A stretch of 64,000 nucleotides of DNA, from the NCBI GenBank assembly GCA_001599815.1, contig BCIA01000005.1, positions 1,343,088-1,407,087 of the forward strand, written 5' to 3'. Every line of letters begins with the position of its first letter. Within the stretch, counting starts at the first letter, position 1. Of the stretch, positions 42,721 to 55,700 are shown piece after piece. A model generated the notes under the pieces. The model saw only the letters and a list, made by a program, of their open reading frames with translations. It was not told the DNA's origin and made no database searches. Both the position numbers and the translations under genes were made by a program. Source of the stretch: Furcasterigmium furcatum (lineage: Eukaryota; Ascomycota; Sordariomycetes; Glomerellales; Plectosphaerellaceae).

Positions 42721-44588
42721 ATGCACCACGTCATGATGGAATCCGCTGGTGACAGCCACGAGGGTCACCTTGGCCCCGATGACTCCATGATGGCTTCGAC
42801 CGGCGTGGACCAGCAGAGCCACCTCGCCCAGGACCATCACCACTTTGGAAACAGCAGTCAGCAACAGCAGCAGCAGCAGCACCACACACACGAGGACGGG
42901 TGGGCCGACATGAGCCACTATCACCAGGCCACCATCAACGAGTATAGCAACTTTGGCTACGGGACACACAGCCATACTGGGTTCCCGTCAGAGTCTCTCA
43001 ACAGGATGCCTCCCCCACCGCCACCGCTGCAGCCGGTTCAGCCGCATAACCATCAGCATCACTCTCATCCGCAACTCCCGATGCTCACGATCCCTCCGCA
43101 GCATGCGACGTGGCCGAGCATGCTCACGAATCCCAACAGCTACTCGTCCCAGTCCGCGCCACCCATCAGCATGCCGCCCATCGTGGCCCCTTCCCCTATC
43201 AGGGCTCACCAGCCCAGAGTGCAGAACTCGGTGCCTCGGAAGACCCTGACGGATGAGGAGCGCAGGAAGATGTGCCAGGTAGCACTGGATAACCCGACGA
43301 TGAAGCAGACCGAGATCGGCAACATGTTCGGCGTCGAAAGGAGGTAGGCCGCAGCGTGAACCCCTTTCTTGTCTCTTGGGCCCAACGTCTAACGCGAGCT
43401 CGCAGTACTGTGTCCAAGGTGCTCAGGAAGAAGGACAAGTACCTCATGAGCCCCGAGGACAGGAGCCAGTCGCCCATCAAGCGCAACAAGGGCAAGCTGC
43501 CTGACATTGACAAGGCCATGGCCATCTGGGTCCGGAAGCAGCAGAACATCGGCGTGGACATTACAGACGAGGAGCTGCTGCAGCAGGCTCGCCACTTCGC
43601 CATCAACACCGGAGGCAACGACGACAGCCTGCTCAAGGCCCTCAACCAGACGTGGGTCGACAAGTTCAAGCACAAGAACCACATCCGGACGCCGCGGCAG
43701 CTGACACGGCGGGCGTCCGAGACGAACATCCCGAACCACTCCAAGATGACTTCGCCGCCGGTCGGACACAGCTTCGTCTCCTCGCCGGCTGGAGAGCCCT
43801 CGCCTACGTCTGCGGATCGCAGCGACGAGGAAGCGCAGCACGGCCTCGGCTTCCTCTCGTATCTGGGAGAGGGCACCAGCTTTAAGCGCTCCGCCTCGCA
43901 GAGCGCGTCGTCCCTGAACACAGCGCTGACAGATACAGGAGGCGCCCCCTTTTCCGCCGGCACGATGAGCCCGGCAACGACCAGGTTCCAGTTCTCTCCG
44001 GATACGAACGTCGGCAGCTTCACCCCTATCGATCAGGCCCGCCAGCTCCCGGGAGGTGCGGCATCGAACTTCGCGCGGCCACGGAGCCAGACGTTCCCAA
44101 CGCTCGATGTCGAGTACCTGAATCAGCAGAACTCGACCGAGTCCACGCCCCGAGTTCCTGGTTCTGTCACACAGCCGTCGTCGGCTCTGGATTCGCCCAC
44201 TCACGAGCATGCCGGGCCGTTTGGCATCGACACCGCCATCGCTTCGCCGCATCTGCACCACAGCAGCAGCAATAGCAGCATGGCTGGCCAGTCCACCTCG
44301 ACAGCCGTGACGAGCGGCGTGTCTTCGACGCCGGTCGGCTCGGCCCCGACGTCTCCCACGCAGGAGGACGCCCGCAGAGCCGCCGACACGCTCCTGAACT
44401 TCATCCAGAGCAACGGATCGAGCGGCTTCGTCGACCACAATGATTTCTCGACCCTGCTCAGGCTGACCGAGAAGCTGAGGCTACACCAGCACCAGATGGC
44501 CAAGGCTGCCAGCGTCTCCGTTGGCGGCCTCTCTCGGATACCCGAGGGCGACGTCGAGATGCTCGCCACCAACTCGATCACACCCTAG
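42721..44588 (+). CDS. CENP-B-type HTH DNA-binding protein
   Basis: Exons 42721-43343 and 43406-44588 encode 601 aa; the 62-nt intron has GTAGGC, GTCTAACG and CGCAG. The N-terminal 170 residues are His/Gln/Pro-rich (Q7 run, P6 run) and look disordered. Residues about 173-225 form a CENP-B N-terminal/Psq helix-turn-helix (DEERRKMCQVALDNPTMKQT, EIGNMFGVERSTVSKVLRKK). About 245-310 form the second CENP-B-type HTH (AMAIWVRKQQNIGVDITDEE, LLKALNQTWVDKFKHKNHIR). No DDE nuclease domain follows; the tail is Ser/Thr/Pro-rich. The layout fits a host regulator or centromere/ARS-binding protein derived from a pogo transposase. Target sites are unknown. Confidence 0.88.
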
Positions 44589-46360
44589 GTCTGTCCACGA
44601 CCACACCCACCGCGCCCGCCGCATGCTTGCGGCCGGGTTGCCTGTATTATGGCTCCGGCGAGGAGCACCTCGCCGCGTTTTTGTTTCTGCTTGTCGTTAC
44701 CGGACTGATTTCAACTGGCATGCATGGAAAGGATGGGGGCGGTGCTGGGAAAGGAAATCAAGGGTCAAACAAACACGGATACGGTTCCTAGATCCGGCGG
44801 CTGGGGTTCTGCAGAGAACGACGGTCCAGCCGCTCGAACGGTCTCGGCTGGCTCTGGGGATAACGGACACAACAAGCTTCAACAGCTCCCTCACGGGACG
44901 GGATGGGCGCTCGAAATACACGAAAACCGCGTCTCACGACGAATACTCCGCCGGGTATCAGGACCCGGCGACACACAACATACCACCACACTACTACTAC
45001 ATGCACTCGACCCCTTTTCTAGCCATTTTGGGCTATCGGCTACACCTCGACCGAGCGTCGTCTTGCGGCATGGCCAGAGATACTGGAATATTGCTGAGAC
45101 TTACAGCCCGGACGAAGGACACGCCGGAAAAGGAGCGGCGAGGCATAGTCCCACGACACACACAACAACCACCACTTCTCTCACCTTTCTCATCGATACC
45201 CTCGTTCTCACTTTCACCTACGACTACTACTTACCTACTATATCTTCACCCTGGAAGACTTGCTACCGCTCACGCGAAAACCACACCCGCCCGCCGCCAC
45301 CAATTTCTCCTTTTCGGAGGAACACGACGGACTTGCCCCCTTTTTTATTTTCTATTTTCTTTTGAACAAGCCGCGTACTTGCTTAATTTGACTTGCGCGC
45401 ATTTGCCTGTACTTTTCCACCAAGGCATCAACGGAGCAGGAGTGCTCGGAGGCTGCGAGCAAGCAGCGGCGGAAGCGGACGACAAGGCACAGCAGCGAGC
45501 GCCTGAGAACGGCGAGGACGGAGGCCGGGACGGACACCGGCCGTGGGACCGGGCTGGGCTCTGCCGCCACATCTTGGGGAGGGATCGGGGTACACGGACG
45601 CGCGCGCCCCCTTTTTGCCGACACTTCGAGCGGAGCGAGACTCCCGAGCGAGAGACCGGACGACATGGCAAGAGACTGGGATTATTGGAAAAAACAACAC
45701 TACACGGACTGCACACGCGGAAACACGGGAAACTTGGGATCAGCTGGCTGGGGTGTTCGGGAAGATGGTTCTGTCCGCGAGGACGCACGGCGCGGAGCTG
45801 GTGATATATGGGAAGAGAGTCTCTTGCTATGGTCGGGTGCTGCGGGGGACTGGGTCCCGTGAAGGCGGCGAGGGCGCGGAAGTCTACTGCGCATGGGGAA
45901 CAAACCGTGGAAACGGGAGAGATACTCGGGCGGATTCGTCCTGGTGTCAACCTCTCGGCGTCCCACGGTCCTCTGCTGCTGGGATTCCGCATCGTCGTCT
46001 GTTACCCCCCTTTTCTCTCTCCCAGGAGGCGGGAGAGCCAACATCTAGTCTGGAATGGAGAACCCCTGGGCGGCCCTCTGCATTTTGATCGGAGTCTGCG
46101 CCCTATTCTAAACTCGCTCTGCTGGACAAACGCCTCGCATGTGAAGTGACTGGCTATGCGCATCACCATCTCATGTTCCTCGACACCGCCAGAGTGTCAA
46201 GATATCGACTCACGTTCCCCGCGCACAAGGCAAAAAAAAGGTCATCTCTCTTGAAACGGGGGTATCTAGTACATGTCCACTCGCTAACAATCACATCACA
46301 TCCCTTTTCGCCCCCTGGCCCCTATCTGCCTCATGCTGGGGCGAAAAGGAGGGAGGGGGC
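44589..46360. other. Intergenic, 3' ends of convergent genes
   Basis: Long open frames in this stretch (for example 44521-45804) are out of phase with the HTH gene and low in complexity. I see no gene. Confidence 0.5.
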
Positions 46361-49300
46361 CTAACTCAGTCTCTCCTCCCACAACTCCGCGACCCCCTTC
46401 TCGGCAAGCTCAGGCATCAGGCGCACGAGCACGAGCTCCAGCATCCCGTACAGGAGGTGTCTATTGCAGTACTCATCGGCGAAGACGTCGACGATCCCCT
46501 CCTCAATCTCCTCCAGGACGCGCGCCTCCTCCCCGTTGGCCGCTTCTGCGGCCGGCGGGGCGTCCTCGCCCTGCGGTTGGGGGCGTGACTCGGCGGTGAC
46601 AGGCGCGGCATCACGCTCCGCCGCCGCGAGGTCGCCGCCGCGTGCCAACGGACCGGACCGCGCGAGGCCGAGGCCGCGGCCGCTGAGGTACAGCCTGGCG
46701 AGCCAGCGCGGGACGAGGCCGAGGAGGGCGCTAGCGCAGCGGCGGCGCAGGGCGGCCAGCTCGTCGTCGGATGAGGGGGCCACGAGGGTCGAGACGCCTG
46801 GCGCGTTGTTGGGGAAGAGCGCGCCGCGGATGGCGCGGAGGAGAGTGGGCAGGTGTGACGGCTCGAGGAGGTGTGTGTGGACCGCGTGCGAGAGGAGTCT
46901 GTTCGGCGATTTTGTCAGTCAGCTGGTGGTGGTCTTGGGCGGCGCGCGCATTGTTTGTTTGATGTGTCTTGAAATGTGTGCTCGCGGTCTGGGTTCATGC
47001 TTCCGCGGCGGCGCCTCGTCTTGCCTTGGCCCCCTTACGGGGCTGCAGTACAATGGAATGTGTATGTAGTGCATGTGTGCGTAGATCATCTCCAGGCTTC
47101 TGTCTTGTCTCGGGCATCAATGGTGTTCAATGCGTGGGGGCCTCAGGGATCAGAGTCGTCGTGGAGGGCTTGGCCGCGAGGAAAGCGGCCATGGCGCACG
47201 GGGGCGTGGGCGGAGGGAAAAGAGGCTTCGCTGGATGCAAGGGAGGGCGCGGATGGGGATGCCGGGGTTGCATCGGACCGCGAGAAGGGGCAAGCACAGA
47301 CGATTGATGCCAGGGGCAGCATGGGCAATCGAAATGAGGGCGGGAGAACGCAAGATTTGAGGCTTGAACTAGGCCAGGGGGCGCTGCGGTCTGGTCCTTG
47401 CGCGGGGGATACTTCCCGAGCGCACAGACTGGAGGCCCGGCCTTGTCCTGACAGATGACCGTTTGGAGTGTGTTGCCGCTAAGCGTGGAGGAGGGTTCTT
47501 GCTGTGTGATTGTGTTTGCGTGCGCCGCATAAGTGGTGTCTCCTCTGCGAGTTGGAGGGTGAATGTAGCCCAATGCCTGAGGCGAGGCGAGGCGAGGTGA
47601 GGCTAGGCCGGACAGAGGAGGTCGTCCAGAGGAGGCAATATCGATTGCCGTCAGCCAAGGACCAGAATCGAACGATACGGCGGCGGCAGGGTGCGTGCCT
47701 GATCGCCGAATGCGCCGAATCCGTCCAAGCTGTCCCCGATCCGAGAAGATCTTGTCCCTGTTTAATGCCGCCTGGGGGAGAGACAGGACAGGGCCGAGTG
47801 AAGCGGCAGCCGAGACGACAGGACAGACATCTGAGCGTCGAGGTACTCGTAAACGAGATGAGAGGTGGGAGAGGAGAGGCCGGAGGCTGATCCCGGTCGT
47901 GACTGGTCTCGCGTCGGCGCGTAATCGACGCTCGTTGCTGGACGAGCGAGGCCGCCCCGCGAAGCAAATCGGACGCGACTTATGCCCGACGCCTCCGCCA
48001 TTGGTTGGGCGTATATGTCCGGCTGCTATAGTTGAAGAAACGGCCGAGGTGTGGTGTCGCACAACAGATGTTCCCCTGGGGCCGAGGTTCGGTCCCGTAG
48101 AACTGTACTGGAGACTCGACTCGAGACTCTCAGGGGAATCATCTCCGGCCTCTCGTGTGGTGAATCCTCAGGGTGGTGCGGGTGACTCCGTCTCCTGCAC
48201 TCGCAGGAGAGGCATCTCAGGACGCTCACTGGAGCGTGCCAGATCCTATGACCTCGAGCTTATGCGGTGTGACAATGCACAGGCGATGACGGCTTGTGAG
48301 AGGGTACGAGACGGTGAAAGATTGCGCTTCACTCACCTATCAAGGGGCCCGTCGAGCCCGGCCAGGCGACCAGGGGTTCTCACGGCGCCGAGCTGGAGCA
48401 TGGACAGACTGCCGCTGAGCCATGGCATGCGGATATCCAGCTCGACCAGTGTCGATACGCAGGCCCAGAGCTTGTAGACCAAGATGGGCGTTTTAGGCGG
48501 CGCATTAGCTGACAGGTCCAAGGCACGCTGCTTTGACGAGGATCGTATGCCGGGACCGAAGCCTTTCCCTTTCTGATCATCCACGTGCGACGACCGAGGC
48601 GGCAGAGACGACGAGGACGCCAGCGTCACGACCAGGGCCTTTCCGGTCGCGAAGATGAGGAACACCCAGTGGATCACCGACCAGAGGAAGGCGCTCGGAG
48701 ACCACGAGGGGCGAGCCGGCGCGTGTGTCGGTTTCCCGGCCGCCTCGTGCGCTATCGCCTCCACGACACCCTCCTCGAGACTGCCCTTGCCGGCGCTCCT
48801 CCGGCCCAGCACCCGTGCCGTGATGATGAGGCACTCCCAGATCATCCATGGCTGAGACAGCTTGCCGATAACGACGTTGCCGATGATCAGCTCGGACAGG
48901 ATCTGGCCAACCAGGGCCGTCAGGCACTCGTTGTCGAGGTCCTCGGTGGGCAGGAGGACGGCGAGGGCGCCCCGGATCAGCAGCTGGCGATACACCGTCT
49001 CATTCTCCCGCTGCTGCGCCGCCGAGGTCGGATCATCTGGCTTTGGCACGGGTGACAGCGGAGCCAATGGGTTGAGCGAGTGGTAGACCTCGCGAGGGTT
49101 CACGACGGTGGGCGACTGGGCGGAGGGGGCGTGGGCGATGCGATAGGCTGGCGCGACGGGATTAGCACCTGACGCCGACGAGTAGCAGGGCACAAGAGGG
49201 AAGCCTCACCTGTGATATGCCGCTCCAGCAGGTCCGGCAGCTCGTCGAGAAGCAAGCTCTCGAGATCGACCTTTCGTATCCTCTGCTCCAGGGCCCGCGT

Positions 49301-49735
49301 GCAGTGGGCGATGATCTGCACTATCTCCGCCACGAAGGTCTCGTCCTGCGTGATCTTGTTGTACCAGGCCTGGACGTACTCCCGGAGGATCACGGACAGG
49401 AGGGCGTAGAGCTGGAGGTCGACGTCGTTGCGGCTCGTGAGGGGCGGGAGGAGGCTCTCGATGGGCGCGGGGGTGTCTCGCCCCTTGTCGGCCAGGTGCT
49501 GCGAGCAGAGCACGCGGCGGATGAAGGCGGCGGTCGCCTTGTCGGAGAGGAAGTCGGCGGACACGGGGCGGGCGGAGCGCCTGGCTGCTGGTGCCGGTCG
49601 AGGCGGCGGCGAGGGATCGTCGTTGCTGGCTATCGTCGTCCTCAGGGGAGAGCCCGACGAAGAAGCTCCCGAGTTGGCGGTCGCGGGTACCTTCAGGCGC
49701 GGCGTCGGCGCGCGTGCGGGCGCTACCGCTGTCAT
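46361..49735 (-). CDS. PXA-domain membrane-associated protein
   Basis: Exons complement 49210-49735, 48337-49147 and 46361-46898 encode 624 aa with exact phases. The protein has a Pro/Ser-rich N-terminus, then the PXA region: DKATAAFIRRVLCSQHL, YALLSVILREYVQAWYNKIT, LIRGALAVLLPTEDLDNECL. A hydrophobic segment AFLWSVIHWVFLIFATGKAL follows. The C-terminal part has LLSHAVHTHLLEPSHLPTLL, RAIRGALFPNN and YCNRHLLYGMLELVLVRLMP, as in fungal PXA proteins of the endomembrane system. The second intron is 1,438 nt (GTGAGT to ACAG), far longer than any other here. The protein context on its two sides (LDGPLDR / LLSHAVHTHLL) shows the exons belong together. An upstream in-frame ATG at 49906 would add 57 residues. 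Confidence 0.82.
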
Positions 49736-50779
49736 GGCTGCCGGTATCAGGGCCCTCTCTCTGTCATGGCCTGTCTCGACAGAGTCCGCGGGGCGCTGTC
49801 GCGTCGGTGCTTGAGCTGAGCTGTCGTCGAGTTTGGGTGTATGCGGGCGAAGCAGGAATTGCGGGAGCAACGGCGCGGCGCTGATCGGTGAGGGACCCGA
49901 CCTCACCTCACGCCCGGGGCGTCAGGCGGGGCGGCTGCATTAGCGGGGAACGGCCGCCTGAACCGTGCGCTGCAGACCGCTAGAGACACCCGCCCGCCTT
50001 ACCTAAGGCGCTGGACGGACGCTGTAGGTAACGGACGGGCATTCCCTGGATCCTGGCACCGGGCTGCAGACGGGAGCGGATGCCCTGCAGACGCACGCAG
50101 ACGCAGCCGCCTCATGCAGGTCGGATGCAGAGGAGATGACGCTCGGATTGTCTGGGAGTCAGTGACTCGGGGGCCTGGAACAGGGCTGGAAGCTGCTCTG
50201 ACTTGGACGCAGAGATCAAGGGGCCGACCGCTTCAACGACGTTAGTAGACGTCTCAGGGTCGGAAAGCAACTCAAGCCACGGAAGTCCCGTCCCGAGAGA
50301 ATGCGGCCGGAGAACGATGGTCCAATTTTGGTGTACTGATGCTGCCTTTCCGGGTGGCTGAGGGGCCATCTGGCGCCCTAATGACTGAGTGTTCGCAAGT
50401 ATCTATCTCGATGGAGAGGGACGTACTGACAACAAGAGACACGGGGGAAATCGCAACACCATAGATATCGGACACGAACAAGTAGCCGTCATTCTAAAGC
50501 ATCTCTCTTCATCTCGACTTTATGCACAAGACAGCAGTGTTGAAATTGCTTGGTGCGCGGTCCAGCCCCTGAAGCCCGCAGCAAGGCCACTGGCATCTAG
50601 GTCCTCAGAGCAACGACACAATACGGCTGGCTACTGTATGACAAGTTATCACCCGACTGTCAAATTCTACAAATCATCAAGTGGGTGTATTGATCAGGCA
50701 GTGATATAGTACACGTCTATACATGGATATACACATCGGCTCGGCACCTCGACTGAGCCGAGTCAAACCAACCCCAGCA
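49736..50779. other. Intergenic spacer
   Basis: Between the PXA gene promoter and the 3' end of the MSS51 gene. Nothing recognisable. Confidence 0.5.
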
Positions 50780-52405
50780 CTACTCCTTCATGGTCGTCTC
50801 GTACCTGTAAAATTGTCAGCATCATTCACAACATGGTGAGTACTACTTCGGCAGCCACGACGTACCGCTTGCCACGGAAGGCCCACACGCCCCAGTTGCC
50901 GCAGCTGGTATCTTGAGGATCGAGATCGTTCAAGTCCCACCGCAGGCTGCGGAACAGGTTCTCGCCCGGCTCCAGAAGAATGTCGAACTCGCCGTTGGTC
51001 GTCTTGCGAACCCACTCGATGTCCCTCTCCATGTCGAACTGCGTGTAACCCGTCGCGATGATGGGCACCTTGGTCTCGAGGAGCTGCGGCAGAGTCTCCG
51101 TCCACTCGTGGCTGCTCGCGGGGTGTCCGAGGCCGGGGTGGAACAGGACGAAGCAATCGAAGTAGGGGTCATACGGCTCGAAGTACCCCGTCTGATGGAT
51201 CGAGTGGTAGTAGTCGACGATGGTGCTGATCTTCATGCGGGACGAGATGCGGTCCTCCACGACCATGCCGAAGGGGTTCGAGGCGGTGCGCGGGGGCAGG
51301 GGGAACTCGTCGTCGCGGTTGGCCATGCTCTCGGGCCCGATGAAGATGAGGTGAATCTTACTCTCGGGGAATAGGTGCGCCAGCTGGATCCAGACGTTGC
51401 GCGGAAGAGACGACTCGGCGCGGGCGCCTAGGCAGAACACTCTCACCGGGGGTGCCTCGGGCTTCAGGTGCTTGATGTCAGTGCCCTTTCCTGACTTGGG
51501 AGGGTGGAGGCTGTAACGCAGGGCTGTCAAGAGTCAGCAATGTCCTGATTTTCTAGTGAACTCGTCAACCTACCGCTGAAGCTGCGGATGCCCTCGTTGG
51601 TCAGCCTGCCCCCCTTCAGGCCGTACGGGCTCAGCTCGTGGAGAACGCTGCCGATTGTCACCGGGTACGTGAGCATCTTGGTGACCTGGCGCATGCTGCG
51701 CTCGTCGTTGACGGCATCGAACTCGCGGGTGTACATGAAGGTATCCCAGTTGGTCATGTTGACGACCGCCTCGGGCAGCTGGTCCTCGGCCATGATGAAC
51801 TCGGGGAACGCGCGCCCGGAGTGGAGATCGTGGTCGTCCTCGTTGATCTGCTTCAGTTGGTCGCAGACCTCCAGATGCGCCTCGTAGTCGTCCATCCAGT
51901 GCTCCTTGCTGCAGTACACGGGGATGCCGCAGTCGGGGCACTCGAAGTCGACGTGAGCCGGCGCAACCTGGCCCGTCTCGCGCTCGGCCTCGGGCCCCTG
52001 GGGCGCAACTGTCGGGACCCTCGTGGGCCTGTGGTCGGGATGCGGGCAGTAGGCATGCTGCTTCATGAAGGCGGCGCGGCGACGGATCGCGGGGATCGGG
52101 CTGTTCGAGTACGAGTGGAAGAGGTTGTCGGACTTGAGCACCGGCTGGGACTGCCCGGGAGCGCCATTGCTGGCAGGTGCGGCGGCAGCCCCATTGGCCT
52201 TCGGAGTCGTCGTTGAGAACGCCCGCGTCGGGGTCACAGTCTCCCGTGACTGCCGGGGAATCGTCGAGTGAATGCTTCGGATCGGGTGGGCTGATGCGGC
52301 CCTGGCGACTGTTCGGAGAGGTCGACCAGCGGTCAATTGCCTTTTGAGAGTGAAGGAACACCTCGAGCAGAGCCCATTGGCAGCTGCCCTCAGTGCCGGC
52401 TCCAT
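50780..52405 (-). CDS. MSS51: Mss51-like mitochondrial translational activator
   Basis: Three exons (complement 51574-52405, 50866-51523, 50780-50804) encode 504 aa, the last exon only 25 nt. The first about 70 residues are rich in Arg/Ser/Ala and lack acids (AANGLCSRCSFTLKRQLTAG), a mitochondrial presequence. CPHPDHRP, FECPDCGIPVYCSKEHW and HLEVCDQLK form the MYND-type zinc finger region. SFSALRYSLHPPKSG, VFCLGARAESSLP, IHLIFIGPESM, FVLFHPGLGHP and IIATGYTQFDMERDIEWV are typical of the fungal Mss51 C-terminal domain. In yeast, Mss51 activates COX1 mRNA translation and couples it to complex IV assembly. It is divergent from RSE1, with 322 bp between starts. Confidence 0.92.
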
Positions 52406-52727
52406 TTTGACTGCAGGTCGGTTCTCAATGTACAGAATCCCCTTCGAGGAAGTGGGATCATCATGCGATGCTTCTTCAAGTTGAAGCTCCGTGCTGGCTC
52501 GGGAATTTTTGGTACATCGCGGATTAACCCCGTGCCGGGCTCCGGGCGTGCCCCACCACAGCTCCAGCGGGCGCGTTTTCTGCGGGCAGCTCGAAATTTT
52601 GTACCGAAACCTCGACCAGCATCAAGTCAACCACGCGCGCAGCCGCCTTTTGTCATCTTCCCAAGACGCACACTGTCCGCAACCCGTAGCTGATGCCGCG
52701 CAGAGCTTCTGCGCCCCAGCTGCCAAG

Positions 52728-55700
52728 ATGGCTACCACCTCCAACATGTTCCTCTACTCCCTGACGGTCCAGCCGCCGACCAACATCACGTTGGCCGTCC
52801 TGGGCCAGTTCTCAGGCACCAAGGAGCAGCAGGTCATGACGGCATCCGGCTCGCGCCTTACCCTCTGGCGCCCGGATCCCGCCCAGGGAAAGGTCGTGAC
52901 GATGCTGTCGCATGACATCTTCGGCATCATCAGGTCCATTGCCGCCTTCAGACTGGCAGGCAGCAACAAGGGTAAGCTAACTCCCCAACCCCCCCGTCGT
53001 TTGGCATCATGTAGTGATTCGAGAAGCTTTCGTGTCCTGAGGGTGCCGGCCGGAGGATATCATACGAGCAATCATGCTAAACAGACTGCCATAGACTACC
53101 TCATTCTGGCGACCGACTCGGGAAGGATTGCCATCATCGAGTACGTGCCCGCGCAGAACCGCTTCAATCGGCTCCACCTCGAGACATTCGGCAAGTCTGG
53201 CATTCGGCGCGTTGTTCCCGGAGAATACATCGCGGCGGACCCCAAAGGGCGTGCGTGCCTGATCGCGGCGGTCGAAAAGAACAAGCTTGTCTATGTTCTC
53301 AACCGCAACTCCCAGGCCGAGCTGACCATCTCGTCGCCCCTCGAGGCCCACAAGCCAGGCGTCCATGTCCTCTCCATGGTGGCGCTGGACGTCGGATACG
53401 CGAACCCAGTGTTTGCGGCGCTCGAGACGGACTACACCGAAGCAGACCAGGATCCCACAGGTCAGGCTGCGCAGGATGTCGAGACGCAGCTGGTTTACTA
53501 CGAGCTGGATCTCGGACTGAACCATGTCGTCCGCCGGTGGGCTGAGCCGGTCGACCCTACGGCCTTCATGCTGTTCCAGGTGCCGGGCGGTAACGACGGC
53601 CCGAGTGGTGTCCTTGTCTGCGGCGAGGAGAGCATCACCTACAGGCACTCGAACCAGGATGCCTTCCGCGTGGCCATCCCGCGCCGACGAGGAGCCACCG
53701 AGGATCCGTCGCGGAAACGCCACATTGTTGCAGGAGTGATGCACAAGCTCAAGGGGAGCGCTGGCGCTTTCTTCTTCCTGCTGCAATCCGAGGACGGCGA
53801 CCTCTTCAAGGTGACCATCGACATGGCCGAGGACGCCGACGGCAACCCCACCGGCGAGGTCCAGAAGCTCAAGATCAAGTACTTCGACACCATCCCCGTG
53901 GCATCTAGTTTGTGCATTCTCAAGAGCGGTTTCCTCTTCGCCGCCAGCCAGTTCGGCAACTACCACTTTTACCAGTTTGAGAAACTCGGCGACGATGACG
54001 AAGAACTCGAGTTCTCGAGCACTGCCTTCAGCGCGGACCCTACAAAACCGTATGAGGCAGTCTATTTCTATCCCAGGCCACTGGAAAACCTTGCCCTGGT
54101 GGAAAGCATCGACTCGATGAACCCCCTCCTGGACTGCAAGGTCGCCAACCTGACGGGCGAAGACGCGCCGCAAATTTACACTGCCTGCGGCAACGGCGCG
54201 AGAAGCACCTTCAGGATGCTCAAGCACGGTCTCGAGGTCAACGAGATTGTTGCATCAGAGCTGCCGGGTATTCCATCCGCCGTGTGGACTCTGAAGCTGA
54301 ACAGGTCAGACCAATACGACGCTTACATCGTGCTTTCTTTTACCAACGGAACGCTGGTTTTGAGCATCGGAGAGACCGTGGAGGAAGTTAATGACTCCGG
54401 GTTCTTGACTTCGGTGCCGACGCTGGCGGCACAATTACTGGGCGAGGACGGCCTGATCCAGGTGCATCCTAAGGGGATCCGACATATTCGGTACGGCCAG
54501 GTCAACGAGTGGGCAGCGCCGCAGCACAGATCGATTGTGGCTGCTACTACCAACCAGCATCAGGTTGCGGTGGCACTCAGCTCTGGCGAGATTGTCTACT
54601 TTGAGATGGACGCGGACGGCTCCCTGGCCGAGTATGACGAGAAGAAGGAGATGTTCGGCACAGTCACATGTCTGAGCCTGGGCGAGGTGCCAGAGGGACG
54701 TCTGAGGAGCTCGTTCCTGGCCGTGGGGTGCGACGACAGCACTGTCCGCGTGCTGAGCCTCGACCCAGAGAACACGCTCGAGAGCAAGTCGGTGCAGGCC
54801 CTGACGGCACCACCAACGGCTCTGGCCATCATGTCGATGGAGGACTCCGCGTCCGGCGGCTCGACACTCTATCTCCACATCGGCCTTCATTCCGGTGTCT
54901 ATCTCCGCACCGTCCTGGACGAGGTTACTGGGGAGCTCACCGACACGAGGCAGAAGTTCTTGGGCCCCCGCCCCGTGAAGCTGTTCCAGGTGACGGTGCA
55001 AGGGCGGACGTGCGTGCTCGGCCTCAGCTCCAGGCCGTGGCTCGGCTATGCCGACCCCATAACGAAGGGCTTCGTCGTCACTCCTCTCAACTATGTCGAC
55101 CTCGAGTGGGGATGGAACTTCAGCAGCGAGCAGTGCGAGGAGGGTGTCGTCGGCATCCAAGGCCAGTCTCTTAGGTATGTTTCCCCTCCCAGCACCATTT
55201 CTCTTATTCTCGCCCGCGCAAATGATGAAAAATTGGGACCTACGCCAAAGGCAATGAGGTTTTACGCATTTTTTACCAATTGTTCCTACTGAAAGCGCAC
55301 TTTTTTATCTGCTTCATGTTTCCGCAGTCTTGGGGTTGGACATTGCTAATGAAGCTTAGGATTTTCGCCATCGAGAAGCTGGGCGACACTCTGACCCAGA
55401 AGTCCATCCCGCTCAACTACACACCAAGGAAGCTGGTGAAGCACCCGGAGCATCCCATGTTTTACACTATCGAATCGGACAACCACACATTACCGCCGGA
55501 ACTGAGGGCACAGCTTATGGCTGACCCGGCGGTTGTCAATGGCGATGCTCGCGTCCTGGATCCGGTCGAATTTGGTCATCCTCGGGGCAAGGGCCGATGG
55601 GCGTCTTGCATCAACGTCATCGACCCTCTGTCGGAAGAACTGCAGACTCTGCAGACTGTCGACTTTGACAACAACGAGGCAGCAGTCAGTGCAGCCGTCG

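Noticed and set aside
44521..45804. 427-codon plus-strand frame after the HTH gene
   Set aside because: Overlaps the HTH gene end in another phase, is low-complexity and shows no domain.
47127..48062. Independent 311-aa gene inside the PXA intron
   Set aside because: No domain, biased Pro/Arg/Ser composition and no intron signals; kept only as an observation about the long intron.
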